From Bacteroidia bacterium (lineage in GTDB: Bacteria > Bacteroidota > Bacteroidia > Bacteroidales > UBA12481), in assembly GCA_026391235.1 (NCBI GenBank), contig JAPLDV010000720.1, positions 1 to 5,423 of the forward strand: a stretch of 5,423 nucleotides of DNA, read 5' to 3'. The translations under genes and the position numbers were made by a program. Below the pieces are notes generated by a model. That model was not told where the DNA came from. It saw nothing but the letters and a program-made list of their open reading frames with translations, and searched no databases. This document shows positions 1 to 5,423 of this stretch, in pieces. Each line of letters opens with the position of its first letter. Position 1 is the stretch's first letter.

Positions 1-2
1 GA

Positions 3-1358
3 GGGGAAACCGTTTCAGATAAGCATATCCTGGATAACCAGCTGACCGATTGGTACTTTTCCAACCGCGATCAGTTGATGAACTCCTCGAGTTCAGTGTT
101 CAATACCTTCCGGCCAGCCGCTATGGAAAGCTTCCGCAAACTCGGAATCCCTGATCGATCCCTGGAGAATTATAAGTCGACCGATATCCCCAAAGTTTTC
201 CTTTCTCCCCTAAACCGGTACATCGAACAAAAGAAAATTCTATTCGCCGTTGAGGACCTTTTCCATTGCGATATCCCCGAACTCGATACCGAACTGGTTC
301 TGCTGGTCAACGGCTGGTTTTATGAAAACAGGCCCAGATTGCAGGTGTTGCCCGGGGGAATGATCATAGGCAGTATGGCGGAAGCAGCAAAGCAATATCC
401 CGATCTGCTCAAACAGTATTATTCAAAATATGCTGATTATAAGAAAGATGGACTGGTTGCACTTAATACAGCCTTTGCCCAGGACGGTACCTTTATATAT
501 GTTCCCCGCGGAGCCGGTAACGACCGTGCTGTCCAGGTCGTGAATGTGCTTCTTTCACCGGAAGATCTGTTCGTTCAGCACCGTAACCTTGTGATCGTTG
601 AAGATGATGCCACCGCCAGAGTGGTGGTTTGCGATCACTCTTTGTCGGCCCATCATTACCTTACAAATTCGGTTACGGAAATCTATGTCGGTCCCAATGC
701 TCACCTGGATTACGTAAAGCTTCAGAACGAAAACAACAATTCCAATCAGATTTCAACATCCTTTGTGCACCAGGAGCGTGCAAGCGATGCTGTATTTAAT
801 ACGATAACACTGCATGGGGGGCTTATCCGGAATAATGTGTATACCTGCCTTGCCGGTGAAGGTGCCGCGAATCAAACCCTCGGACTTTTTCTTGTGGACA
901 AAACCCAGCATGTTGATAGTTATACCTTTGTAGATCAAGCGGTTCCAAATTGCACCAGCCGGCAAAACTTCAAAGGTATCCTCGATGAACAGGCAACCGG
1001 TGCATTTAACGGCCGTATCCTAACACTTGCTTATCAGGCCAATAACAACATCCTGCTCACCAACGAGGCCCGAATGAACACAAAGCCTCAGCTTGAAATC
1101 TATGCCGACGATGTAAAGTGCAGCCACGGTGCTACGGTTGGGCAGCTCGACCCGAATGCGATTTTCTATCTCCAAAGCCGCGGAATATCAATCCGGGAGG
1201 CGCGGTTGCTATTAATGTACGCATTTGGCCATGAGATTTTGAGCAAAATATCGGTCGACCCTCTGCGGGAGCGCCTGGCCGATCTGGTGGATAAAAGATT
1301 GCGTGGCGAACTTACCCGGTGCAATAGTTGCCCGCTACATTGTCAGGAAACATGCTGA
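3..1358 (+). CDS. sufD: SufD, Fe-S cluster assembly scaffold subunit (5' partial)
   Basis: SufD is the SufB paralogue in the cytosolic SufBC2D complex, where Fe-S clusters are built before transfer to apoproteins. The open frame runs from the left edge (codon phase at base 3) to TGA at 1356-1358. It shows the SufB/SufD core family pattern: a mid-protein beta-helix region, then EIYADDVKCSHGATVGQLD at about 1115-1151. There the His of SHGAT is the position implicated in nascent cluster binding in E. coli SufD. The tail RGELTRCNSC continues into a CxxCxxxCxxxC array at the extreme C-terminus. The in-frame TTG at 75 and ATG at 78 are unlikely starts, because the 24 codons before them (containing LDNQLTDWYFSNRDQ) resemble the usual SufD N-terminal helix. 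No ATG or GTG precedes them in the window, so the real start is probably further left, next to or overlapping sufC. sufS follows after 3 bases. Confidence 0.95.
   Translation, partial: GETVSDKHILDNQLTDWYFSNRDQLMNSSSSVFNTFRPAAMESFRKLGIPDRSLENYKSTDIPKVFLSPLNRYIEQKKILFAVEDLFHCDIPELDTELVLLVNGWFYENRPRLQVLPGGMIIGSMAEAAKQYPDLLKQYYSKYADYKKDGLVALNTAFAQDGTFIYVPRGAGNDRAVQVVNVLLSPEDLFVQHRNLVIVEDDATARVVVCDHSLSAHHYLTNSVTEIYVGPNAHLDYVKLQNENNNSNQISTSFVHQERASDAVFNTITLHGGLIRNNVYTCLAGEGAANQTLGLFLVDKTQHVDSYTFVDQAVPNCTSRQNFKGILDEQATGAFNGRILTLAYQANNNILLTNEARMNTKPQLEIYADDVKCSHGATVGQLDPNAIFYLQSRGISIREARLLLMYAFGHEILSKISVDPLRERLADLVDKRLRGELTRCNSCPLHCQETC
1345..1350 (+). promoter_or_regulatory. weak ribosome binding site for sufS
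   Basis: AGGAAA inside the end of sufD lies 11 bases before the sufS ATG at 1362. It is the best Shine-Dalgarno-like match before any gene in the window; the others have none or only a partial AAGG. The spacing is a little long and Bacteroidota depend little on such sites, so its role is uncertain. Confidence 0.35.
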
Positions 1359-1361
1359 ACT

Positions 1362-2585
1362 ATGAATGATTTTCCAATTCAACAGATCCGGAAGGATTTC
1401 CCAATCCTTGAACAACCGGTGTATGGCAAACCGCTTGCTTATCTCGATAATGCGGCAACCACCCAGAAGCCGCTTGTGATGATTGAAGCCGTTAACAGGA
1501 TCCATCGCGAACAGAATGCATCTATCCATCGCTCGGTTAATTTCCTAAGCGACAAGATGACACAAGCGTACGAAGAGGCCAGGGTGATTGTTCAAAAATT
1601 CATAGGCGCTCCTAAATCTTCACAGGTAATCTTTACTTCCGGCACCACCGGTTCGATTAACCTTGTCGCATTTTCTTTTGGTGAAGGAATTCTGGAACCC
1701 GGGGATGAGATCATTCTTTCAACCATGGAACATCATTCAAATATCGTTCCCTGGCAGATGGCCTGCGAAAGGAAAGGTGCCCGTCTCCGGATTATCCCGA
1801 TCACCGATGAGGGAGATCTGGATATGGACGCCTATCGGAATCTGTTTTCCGATCGCACCCGGATAGTTGCGGTAACCCATGTTTCGAATGTGCTCGGGAC
1901 TATCAATCCGGTGAAAGAAATTGTTCAGATTGCCCATAGTCAGGGCGTTCCGGTACTGCTCGATGGTGCTCAGGCAGTTCAGCATGAGCCGGTTAATGTC
2001 GCTGATCTGGATTGTGATTTTTATGTGTTTTCGGGTCATAAAATATATGGGCCAACCGGCATCGGCATACTCTACGGAAAGGAAGAGTGGCTCGAGCGGC
2101 TTCCTCCTTACCAGGGGGGCGGAGATATGATCGACCGGGTGACTTTTGAGAAAACTACCTATAACGAACTGCCATTCAAGTTTGAAGCCGGCACAACCAA
2201 TTTTATCGGTGCTATCGGCCTGGCTGAATCGTTAAACTATCTGACCGGTATCGGTCTTGATAAAATCGTGGGTTATGAGCATTATCTCAGGGATTATTCC
2301 ATTCAAAAGCTCAATGGGATCCAACAACTCCGCATGTATGGAACCAGTGCACAAAAAGCAGCCGTATTTTCATTTGTCCTCGATGGCATTCATCCTTATG
2401 ATACCGGGGTGATCATTGATAAATTCGGACTGGCAGTCCGCACCGGTACACATTGTGCCATGCCCCTGATGCAGCGGTTCGGTATCGAAGGAACACTGAG
2501 GGCATCGCTCTGCTTCTATAATACCACCGATGAGATAGACCGTCTCCACGATGCATTGAAAACAGTAATCGAGCTACTTGCCTGA
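1362..2585 (+). CDS. sufS: SufS, group II cysteine desulfurase
   Basis: This PLP enzyme removes sulfur from L-cysteine, giving alanine and an enzyme-bound persulfide that goes to SufE. At 407 residues it is almost the same length as E. coli SufS (406). The class V aminotransferase fold is complete. It has LDNAATTQ near residue 29, the EHHSN motif with a PLP-stacking His at about 124, and LLDGAQA with Asp201 to contact the pyridine nitrogen. It also has SGHKIYGPTG with the Schiff-base Lys227, QGGGDMI at 251-257, and RTGTHCAMPLM with the persulfide Cys365, followed by substrate-binding Arg380 in GTLRAS. The short active-site loop and the RTGxHC motif place it in group II (SufS) rather than IscS/NifS. 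It starts at ATG 1362, 3 bases after sufD, and ends 13 bases before its partner sufE, so co-expression is expected. I see nothing abnormal. Confidence 0.97.
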   Translation: MNDFPIQQIRKDFPILEQPVYGKPLAYLDNAATTQKPLVMIEAVNRIHREQNASIHRSVNFLSDKMTQAYEEARVIVQKFIGAPKSSQVIFTSGTTGSINLVAFSFGEGILEPGDEIILSTMEHHSNIVPWQMACERKGARLRIIPITDEGDLDMDAYRNLFSDRTRIVAVTHVSNVLGTINPVKEIVQIAHSQGVPVLLDGAQAVQHEPVNVADLDCDFYVFSGHKIYGPTGIGILYGKEEWLERLPPYQGGGDMIDRVTFEKTTYNELPFKFEAGTTNFIGAIGLAESLNYLTGIGLDKIVGYEHYLRDYSIQKLNGIQQLRMYGTSAQKAAVFSFVLDGIHPYDTGVIIDKFGLAVRTGTHCAMPLMQRFGIEGTLRASLCFYNTTDEIDRLHDALKTVIELLA

Positions 2586-2598
2586 ATGACTACGATAT

Positions 2599-3027
2599 AT
2601 GGAAATCGCTGATATACAAAAAGAAATCATTGAGGAATTTGCCGGGCTGGGCGAATGGATGGAACGATACAATTACCTGATCGACCTGGGCAAAAGTTTG
2701 CCAATGATCGACCAGGCTTATCGTAATGATGAATATCTTATCCGTGGCTGCCAGTCGCGCGTTTGGCTGAACGCAGATCTATTCGACGGAAAAGTTGTGT
2801 ATACGGCTGATTCTGATGCTATTATAACCAAGGGAATTGCAGCCCTCATGATCCGTATTTTCACTGGTCATACTCCCGATGAAATCCTTAAGGCCGATCT
2901 GGGCTTTATCGATGAAATCGGGTTAAAAGAGCATCTGTCGCCAACCCGTTCGAATGGTATGGTTTCAATGATCAATCAAATGCGATATTACGCGATGGCA
3001 TACAAGGCAAAAATGCAAAGCTTATGA
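2599..3027 (+). CDS. sufE: SufE, sulfur acceptor for SufS
   Basis: SufE takes the persulfide sulfur from SufS Cys365, stimulates the desulfurase, and delivers sulfur to SufB in the SufBCD scaffold. The 142-residue protein has the family signature LIRGCQSRVWL. Its acceptor Cys is at residue 51, the same number as in E. coli SufE. Other family features are the early WMERYNYLIDLG segment, the IITKGIAALMIRIFTG helix at about 76-90, and LKEHLSPTRSNGM near residue 109. The length is typical (about 138-145). ATG 2599 is preferred because the ATG at 2586 is in another frame and leads into no SufE sequence. No Shine-Dalgarno sequence precedes it. Its TGA overlaps the ATG of the next gene (ATGA at 3024-3027), suggesting translational coupling. 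Confidence 0.97.
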   Translation: MEIADIQKEIIEEFAGLGEWMERYNYLIDLGKSLPMIDQAYRNDEYLIRGCQSRVWLNADLFDGKVVYTADSDAIITKGIAALMIRIFTGHTPDEILKADLGFIDEIGLKEHLSPTRSNGMVSMINQMRYYAMAYKAKMQSL

Positions 3028-3329
3028 TGCAGACTGAAATTCAGATTGTCCGCGTACTGCGGAATGTATATGATCCTGAGATCCCGGTAAATATCTATGA
3101 TCTCGGTCTTATTTATGAGGTCAATGTTCTGGACGGTGGCAAAGTTGTTATCCTGATGACTCTTACTTCACCCGGATGCCCCATGGCCGATGAACTGATT
3201 GAGGAAATCCATGAAAGGGTAAAAGAAATTGAAGAGGTGAACCAAGTGGAGGTTAAGCTGACCTTTAATCCGCCATGGAGCAAAGATATGATGACCGATG
3301 AGGCCAAACTTGAATTAGGATTTTTGTAA
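3024..3329 (+). CDS. sufT: DUF59/MIP18-family SUF-associated protein (SufT-like)
   Basis: This is a small stand-alone DUF59 (MIP18) domain protein of 101 residues. The family includes staphylococcal SufT, PaaD, and the N-terminal domain of many bacterial ApbC/Mrp carriers. It acts as an accessory factor in Fe-S protein maturation rather than in sulfur mobilisation. The conserved pieces are present: NVYDPEIPVNIYDLGLIY at about 14-31, LTSPGCPMAD with the single conserved Cys52, a VKLTFNPPW strand, and the C-terminal MTDEAKLELGFL. The last element is typical of the SUF-linked subgroup found at the end of Bacteroidota suf operons. Start is ATG 3024, overlapping the sufE stop by four bases; ATG 3027 directly after it is an alternative. 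Assignment to the family is secure. The symbol sufT is by analogy with the DUF59-only SufT and is less certain. Confidence 0.9.
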   Translation: MMQTEIQIVRVLRNVYDPEIPVNIYDLGLIYEVNVLDGGKVVILMTLTSPGCPMADELIEEIHERVKEIEEVNQVEVKLTFNPPWSKDMMTDEAKLELGFL

Positions 3330-3335
3330 AAGCCC

Positions 3336-4277
3336 TTGCCTCAATCCACTGAAATAGCCCAAGCCATTAGGCGGAAGGCCCTCGATCTGGGCTTTTCAGC
3401 CTGCGGTTTTGCCCCGGCTGATCCATTGAAAGAATTTGAGGCTGAGTTCCGGGAATGGTTGTCATCCGGTAAAGCAGGCGATATGAAATTTATGTCCGGG
3501 AATATTAACGTCCGGTTGGATCCCGGAAAACTGGTTGAAGGGGCGAAAACAATTATTTCTCTGGCTGCGGGTTATTATTTTCAGTTGCCACGGCATGTCC
3601 CTGGCAATCCCCGGATCAGCAGGTACGCCCTCGGACAAGACTACCATAAGGTTCTTAAATCCCGTGGAAATGAATTGCTCAGATGGATCCGGACCGAGAC
3701 CGGATCGGTCAACGGCCGGGTCTTTACCGATTCCGCACCTATTTTCGAACGGGAATGGGCCAGACGTGCAGGCATAGGCTGGATCGGCAAAAATGGCTGC
3801 CTGATCATTCCAAAACAGGGCTCCTGGTTTTTCCTGGCTGAAATCATTGTTGACCTTGAAATACCGATGGAAACTATAGTCGTTCCTGATCGGTGCGGCG
3901 GCTGCAGCCGTTGTACAGAGGCATGCCCAACCGGAGCGATCGCGGAGGATGGATCAATCGACCCGCAAAAGTGCATATCCTATCTCACCATCGAGCATCG
4001 GGGTGATATCCCTGATGAATTTCAAGGCAAATGGCAAGACTGGATTTTCGGATGTGATATTTGTCAGGATGTTTGCCCGTGGAACCATAAACCCGAAAAT
4101 TCAGCGATTGCCGAATTTCAGCCCCGGCAGGGATTGTCTGTATTGAATAAAAATTATTATAAGAATCTGGATGCAAAATCATTCGGGCAATTATTTGATG
4201 GAACACCGGTTATCCGTGCCGGATGGTCAGGAATTTTGAGGAACTTTGAGTTTCTGGATAAGGTTGGATCCCAATGA
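3336..4277 (+). CDS. queG: QueG, epoxyqueuosine reductase (short form, TTG start)
   Basis: QueG is a cobalamin- and Fe-S-dependent cytosolic enzyme that reduces epoxyqueuosine to queuosine at position 34 of tRNAs with GUN anticodons. The 313-residue product opens with the usual DUF1730 part: LGFSACGFAPAD near 18, RYALGQDYHKVL near 96-107, TDSAPIFERE with a conserved Asp132, and GWIGKNGCLI. A dicluster ferredoxin module follows: CGGCSRCTEACPTGAI (Cys187, 190, 193, 197), Cys213, and CDICQDVCPWN (Cys240, 243, 247). It ends soon after RAGWSGILRNFEFL and lacks the C-terminal HEAT-like domain of E. coli and B. subtilis QueG (about 380 residues), a short form I recall as common in Bacteroidota. TTG 3336 is chosen because no ATG or GTG lies between the preceding in-frame stop and the conserved N-terminus; the first internal Met (about residue 50) would delete it. 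The stop overlaps the next ATG (ATGA). Confidence 0.94.
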   Translation: MPQSTEIAQAIRRKALDLGFSACGFAPADPLKEFEAEFREWLSSGKAGDMKFMSGNINVRLDPGKLVEGAKTIISLAAGYYFQLPRHVPGNPRISRYALGQDYHKVLKSRGNELLRWIRTETGSVNGRVFTDSAPIFEREWARRAGIGWIGKNGCLIIPKQGSWFFLAEIIVDLEIPMETIVVPDRCGGCSRCTEACPTGAIAEDGSIDPQKCISYLTIEHRGDIPDEFQGKWQDWIFGCDICQDVCPWNHKPENSAIAEFQPRQGLSVLNKNYYKNLDAKSFGQLFDGTPVIRAGWSGILRNFEFLDKVGSQ

Positions 4278-4336
4278 GGTTTTTACATTTGATTATTCCG
4301 ATATTATTGTTGATTCCGGTTACCCGAATTACCGGT
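4274..4336 (+). other. signal peptide of the beta-helix protein
   Basis: These codons specify a short positive N-terminus (MRF), a hydrophobic core of about 13 residues rich in Leu and Ile, and a polar end RITG before QEF. This is a classical Sec signal with likely signal peptidase I cleavage between Gly21 and Gln22. No lipobox Cys is present, so a lipoprotein is unlikely. The exact cleavage site is inferred. Confidence 0.75.
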
Positions 4337-5245
4337 CAGGAATTTGTCATAAACCTTACAGTCGCTTATGCAGACGGGAAATCCCCGGCATTCAACCTTG
4401 TTAATCCGGGAGATACAGTTTGGATCCAATCAGGAACCCGATCGTATTTGCGGATCACGAATTTTCATGGAAAACCGGGAAAGCCGATTGTATTTGCAAA
4501 CCTCAATGGTCAAGTCATAGTTGAAACGGATTATAATTACGGATTAGCCTTCACCGCATGTTCCTTTTTTAAGCTCACCGGTAGGCCTGGAACAGGCTAT
4601 GCTTATGGGATCAGGATCGATAATTCCGTGAATTTTGAGGTGCGGATCTATAACAATGCTATCATCGATCCTGGGGCATACGATCATTATGAAACCGATA
4701 ATACCAATAGAACAGGTTACGATTCATATATTTATGACATTAGCGATTCCCGGTTATATTTATCCGCGAATAACTTTTTTGACCGATCAGCTTCCAATGG
4801 CAGGTTTGTCAATGTGGCAGGTGATGATTTCCACCTGACGGCAAACTCTCCATTGATTGATGCCGGTTTAGATCTGTCGCTTTACGGCGTTACAAAGGAT
4901 CCGGATGATCGTGTCCGACCCGTTGGCGTTAAATATGATATCGGGGCATACGAGTATCCGGCAACCCAATCAATCGGTGAAAACCCTTGGTGTCACGACT
5001 TCTCGGTGCCTTCTATCCGGATCGATCCTGACAAAACCATGAGGGTCGATCTTTACGGGAGCCGTGATATGTATTTACGGGTTCGGCTCATGGATCTCAC
5101 GGGTAGAGTTCTGTATGAGCGGAAAATTGCGAATGCAGGCATGGGTAATAATGAGCTTTCCATACCGGCAGGTGCCAATGGATTGGTATTTTTATTGATA
5201 CAATCTGACAGACAGAGCTATGCCCGTAAAATTATCCTCCTATAA
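4274..5245 (+). CDS. secreted parallel beta-helix protein with probable T9SS sorting domain, apparently internally deleted
   Basis: The function is unknown; it is probably an exported or surface protein. A signal peptide is visible: MR, then a hydrophobic stretch LHLIIPILLLIPV, with likely cleavage after ITG at about residue 21. Residues 22-116 resemble the opening of Bacteroidota right-handed beta-helix proteins (NPGDTVWIQSG, ITNFHGKPGKPIVFAN, SFFKLTG, YGIRID). Residues 125-228 resemble the end of the same proteins (IYNNAIIDPGAY, then FVNVAGDDFHLTANSPLIDAG and YDIGAYEY). The many helix coils normally between these parts are missing, and the two halves meet around residues 117-124. The C-terminal 80 residues (VRLMDLTGRVLYERKI near 270-285, then GLVFLLIQSDRQSYARKIILL) match the pattern of a type A T9SS sorting domain. 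The frame is intact. It may be a deletion derivative or an assembly collapse. It starts in an ATGA overlap with queG; a weak AAGG at 4260 precedes it. Confidence 0.8.
   Translation: MRFLHLIIPILLLIPVTRITGQEFVINLTVAYADGKSPAFNLVNPGDTVWIQSGTRSYLRITNFHGKPGKPIVFANLNGQVIVETDYNYGLAFTACSFFKLTGRPGTGYAYGIRIDNSVNFEVRIYNNAIIDPGAYDHYETDNTNRTGYDSYIYDISDSRLYLSANNFFDRSASNGRFVNVAGDDFHLTANSPLIDAGLDLSLYGVTKDPDDRVRPVGVKYDIGAYEYPATQSIGENPWCHDFSVPSIRIDPDKTMRVDLYGSRDMYLRVRLMDLTGRVLYERKIANAGMGNNELSIPAGANGLVFLLIQSDRQSYARKIILL
5030..5242 (+). other. probable T9SS type A C-terminal sorting domain
   Basis: Roughly the last 70 residues form a small beta-sandwich-like tail. A strand pattern around VRLMDLTGRVLYERKI is followed by a Gly/Asn turn, then ELSIPAGANGLVFLLI and a basic final strand ARKIILL. 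This follows the usual order (D..G+.V, then L..G.Y.L.I, then .+KI.+) of Por secretion/T9SS type A tails, although the canonical PNP at the start is not seen and Phe-Leu replaces the usual Tyr-Xaa. If correct, the protein crosses the outer membrane by T9SS and the domain is removed. A profile match to TIGR04183 would settle this. Confidence 0.6.
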
Positions 5246-5423
5246 ACGCGATGGCCTGAGAACTGTGATTGAAACAGTTCCTATGAGCCCTCAGGTTACA
5301 TATACCGACCGGATCATGCTAATAGGGTCGTGCTTCACCGAGCATATTGGCAACCGTCTGAAAATGCTGAAGTTTGCAGTAAACCAGAACCCGTTTGGAA
5401 TAGTATATAATCCGCTTTCCATC
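5220..5423 (+). CDS. GSCFA-domain family protein (3' partial)
   Basis: This is the first 68 codons of a gene that runs off the right edge. The product shows the N-terminal hallmark of the GSCFA family: RIMLIGSCFTEHIGNRL at residues 31-47, then KFAVNQNPFGIVYNPLSI. The usual family text reads ILLLGSCFAENIG, then NPFGVLYNPLSI; here the fifth motif residue is Thr instead of Ala. The family is uncharacterised biochemically. Pfam groups it with SGNH/GDSL-type hydrolases, and the GS pair would supply the nucleophilic Ser, so an esterase-like role is possible but unproven. Family members usually have about 320 residues, so most of the gene is missing. ATG 5220 overlaps the beta-helix gene by 26 bases in another frame. 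It is preferred over ATG 5283 because LRTVIETVP just downstream matches the usual N-terminal pattern. No Shine-Dalgarno sequence is evident. Confidence 0.88.
   Translation, partial: MPVKLSSYKRDGLRTVIETVPMSPQVTYTDRIMLIGSCFTEHIGNRLKMLKFAVNQNPFGIVYNPLSI

Noticed and set aside
1..22. End of sufC in another frame (TAA at 20-22 or TGA at 43-45)
   Set aside because: Stops exist in the other two frames, but the few codons before them do not resemble a SufC C-terminus clearly enough to call.
75..80. TTG 75 or ATG 78 as the true start of sufD
   Set aside because: Upstream in-frame codons encode a SufD-like N-terminal helix and the frame stays open to the window edge.
1737..2039. 100-codon open frame on the - strand inside sufS
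   Set aside because: It is antisense to the catalytic core of SufS and its predicted sequence shows no family features.
2586..2598. Possible ATG start at 2586 between sufS and sufE, or a promoter in this gap
   Set aside because: The ATG is in a different frame from sufE and leads to no recognisable product. Thirteen bases cannot hold a Bacteroidota -33/-7 promoter outside coding sequence.
3327..3335. Frameshift or sequencing error joining sufT and queG into one broken gene
   Set aside because: Both products have complete, normally bounded family sequences. They share a frame already, so no indel is needed; only a single-base error in the TAA could matter.
3641..3976. 111-codon open frame on the - strand inside queG
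   Set aside because: It lies wholly antisense to a strongly conserved QueG region including the first Fe-S motif. The translation has no recognisable domain and no start context, so it is a by-product of codon use.
1..5423. CRISPR arrays, tRNA or rRNA genes, insertion-sequence ends, riboswitches, rho-independent terminators
   Set aside because: Coding sequence fills the window with gaps of at most 13 bases. No regularly spaced repeats, cloverleaf, terminal inverted repeats or GC hairpin plus T-run were seen by eye.

Overview
The window looks like chromosomal DNA of a member of the Bacteroidota, most likely an uncultured anaerobic Bacteroidales-type lineage. Three things point there: the order sufD-sufS-sufE-DUF59 of the Bacteroidota SUF operon, a secreted beta-helix protein with a probable type IX secretion (T9SS) C-terminal sorting domain, and a GSCFA-family gene, a family typical of this phylum. 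Shine-Dalgarno sequences are weak or absent before nearly every gene, as is usual in Bacteroidota. The assignment rests on protein resemblance recalled from family knowledge, not on a database search.

Layout: all seven genes lie on the + strand and are packed with no more than 13 non-coding bases between any two. Positions 3-1358 are sufD, whose N-terminus is cut by the left edge. Positions 1362-2585 are sufS (group II cysteine desulfurase), 2599-3027 are sufE (sulfur acceptor) and 3024-3329 are a stand-alone DUF59/MIP18-family protein (SufT-like). A short queG (epoxyqueuosine reductase) follows at 3336-4277 from a TTG start. Positions 4274-5245 encode a secreted beta-helix protein that appears to have lost most of its helix internally. 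Positions 5220-5423 are the start of a GSCFA-domain protein cut by the right edge.

How the genes work together: SufS takes sulfur from cysteine and passes it as persulfide to SufE, which delivers it to the SufBCD scaffold (SufB and SufC are presumably just left of the window). The DUF59 protein is an accessory factor for Fe-S maturation or transfer. QueG, the last step of queuosine synthesis, carries two [4Fe-4S] clusters and is therefore a plausible client of the machinery encoded before it. The last two genes have no evident functional link to Fe-S metabolism and may simply share the transcript.

There is no intergenic region long enough for a promoter or terminator, and no RNA gene, insertion sequence, CRISPR array or long repeat was seen. 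I did not find a new defence or mobile system. The points most worth a second look are the apparent in-frame internal deletion in the beta-helix gene and the same-frame, 6-nt-spaced junction of the DUF59 gene and queG.
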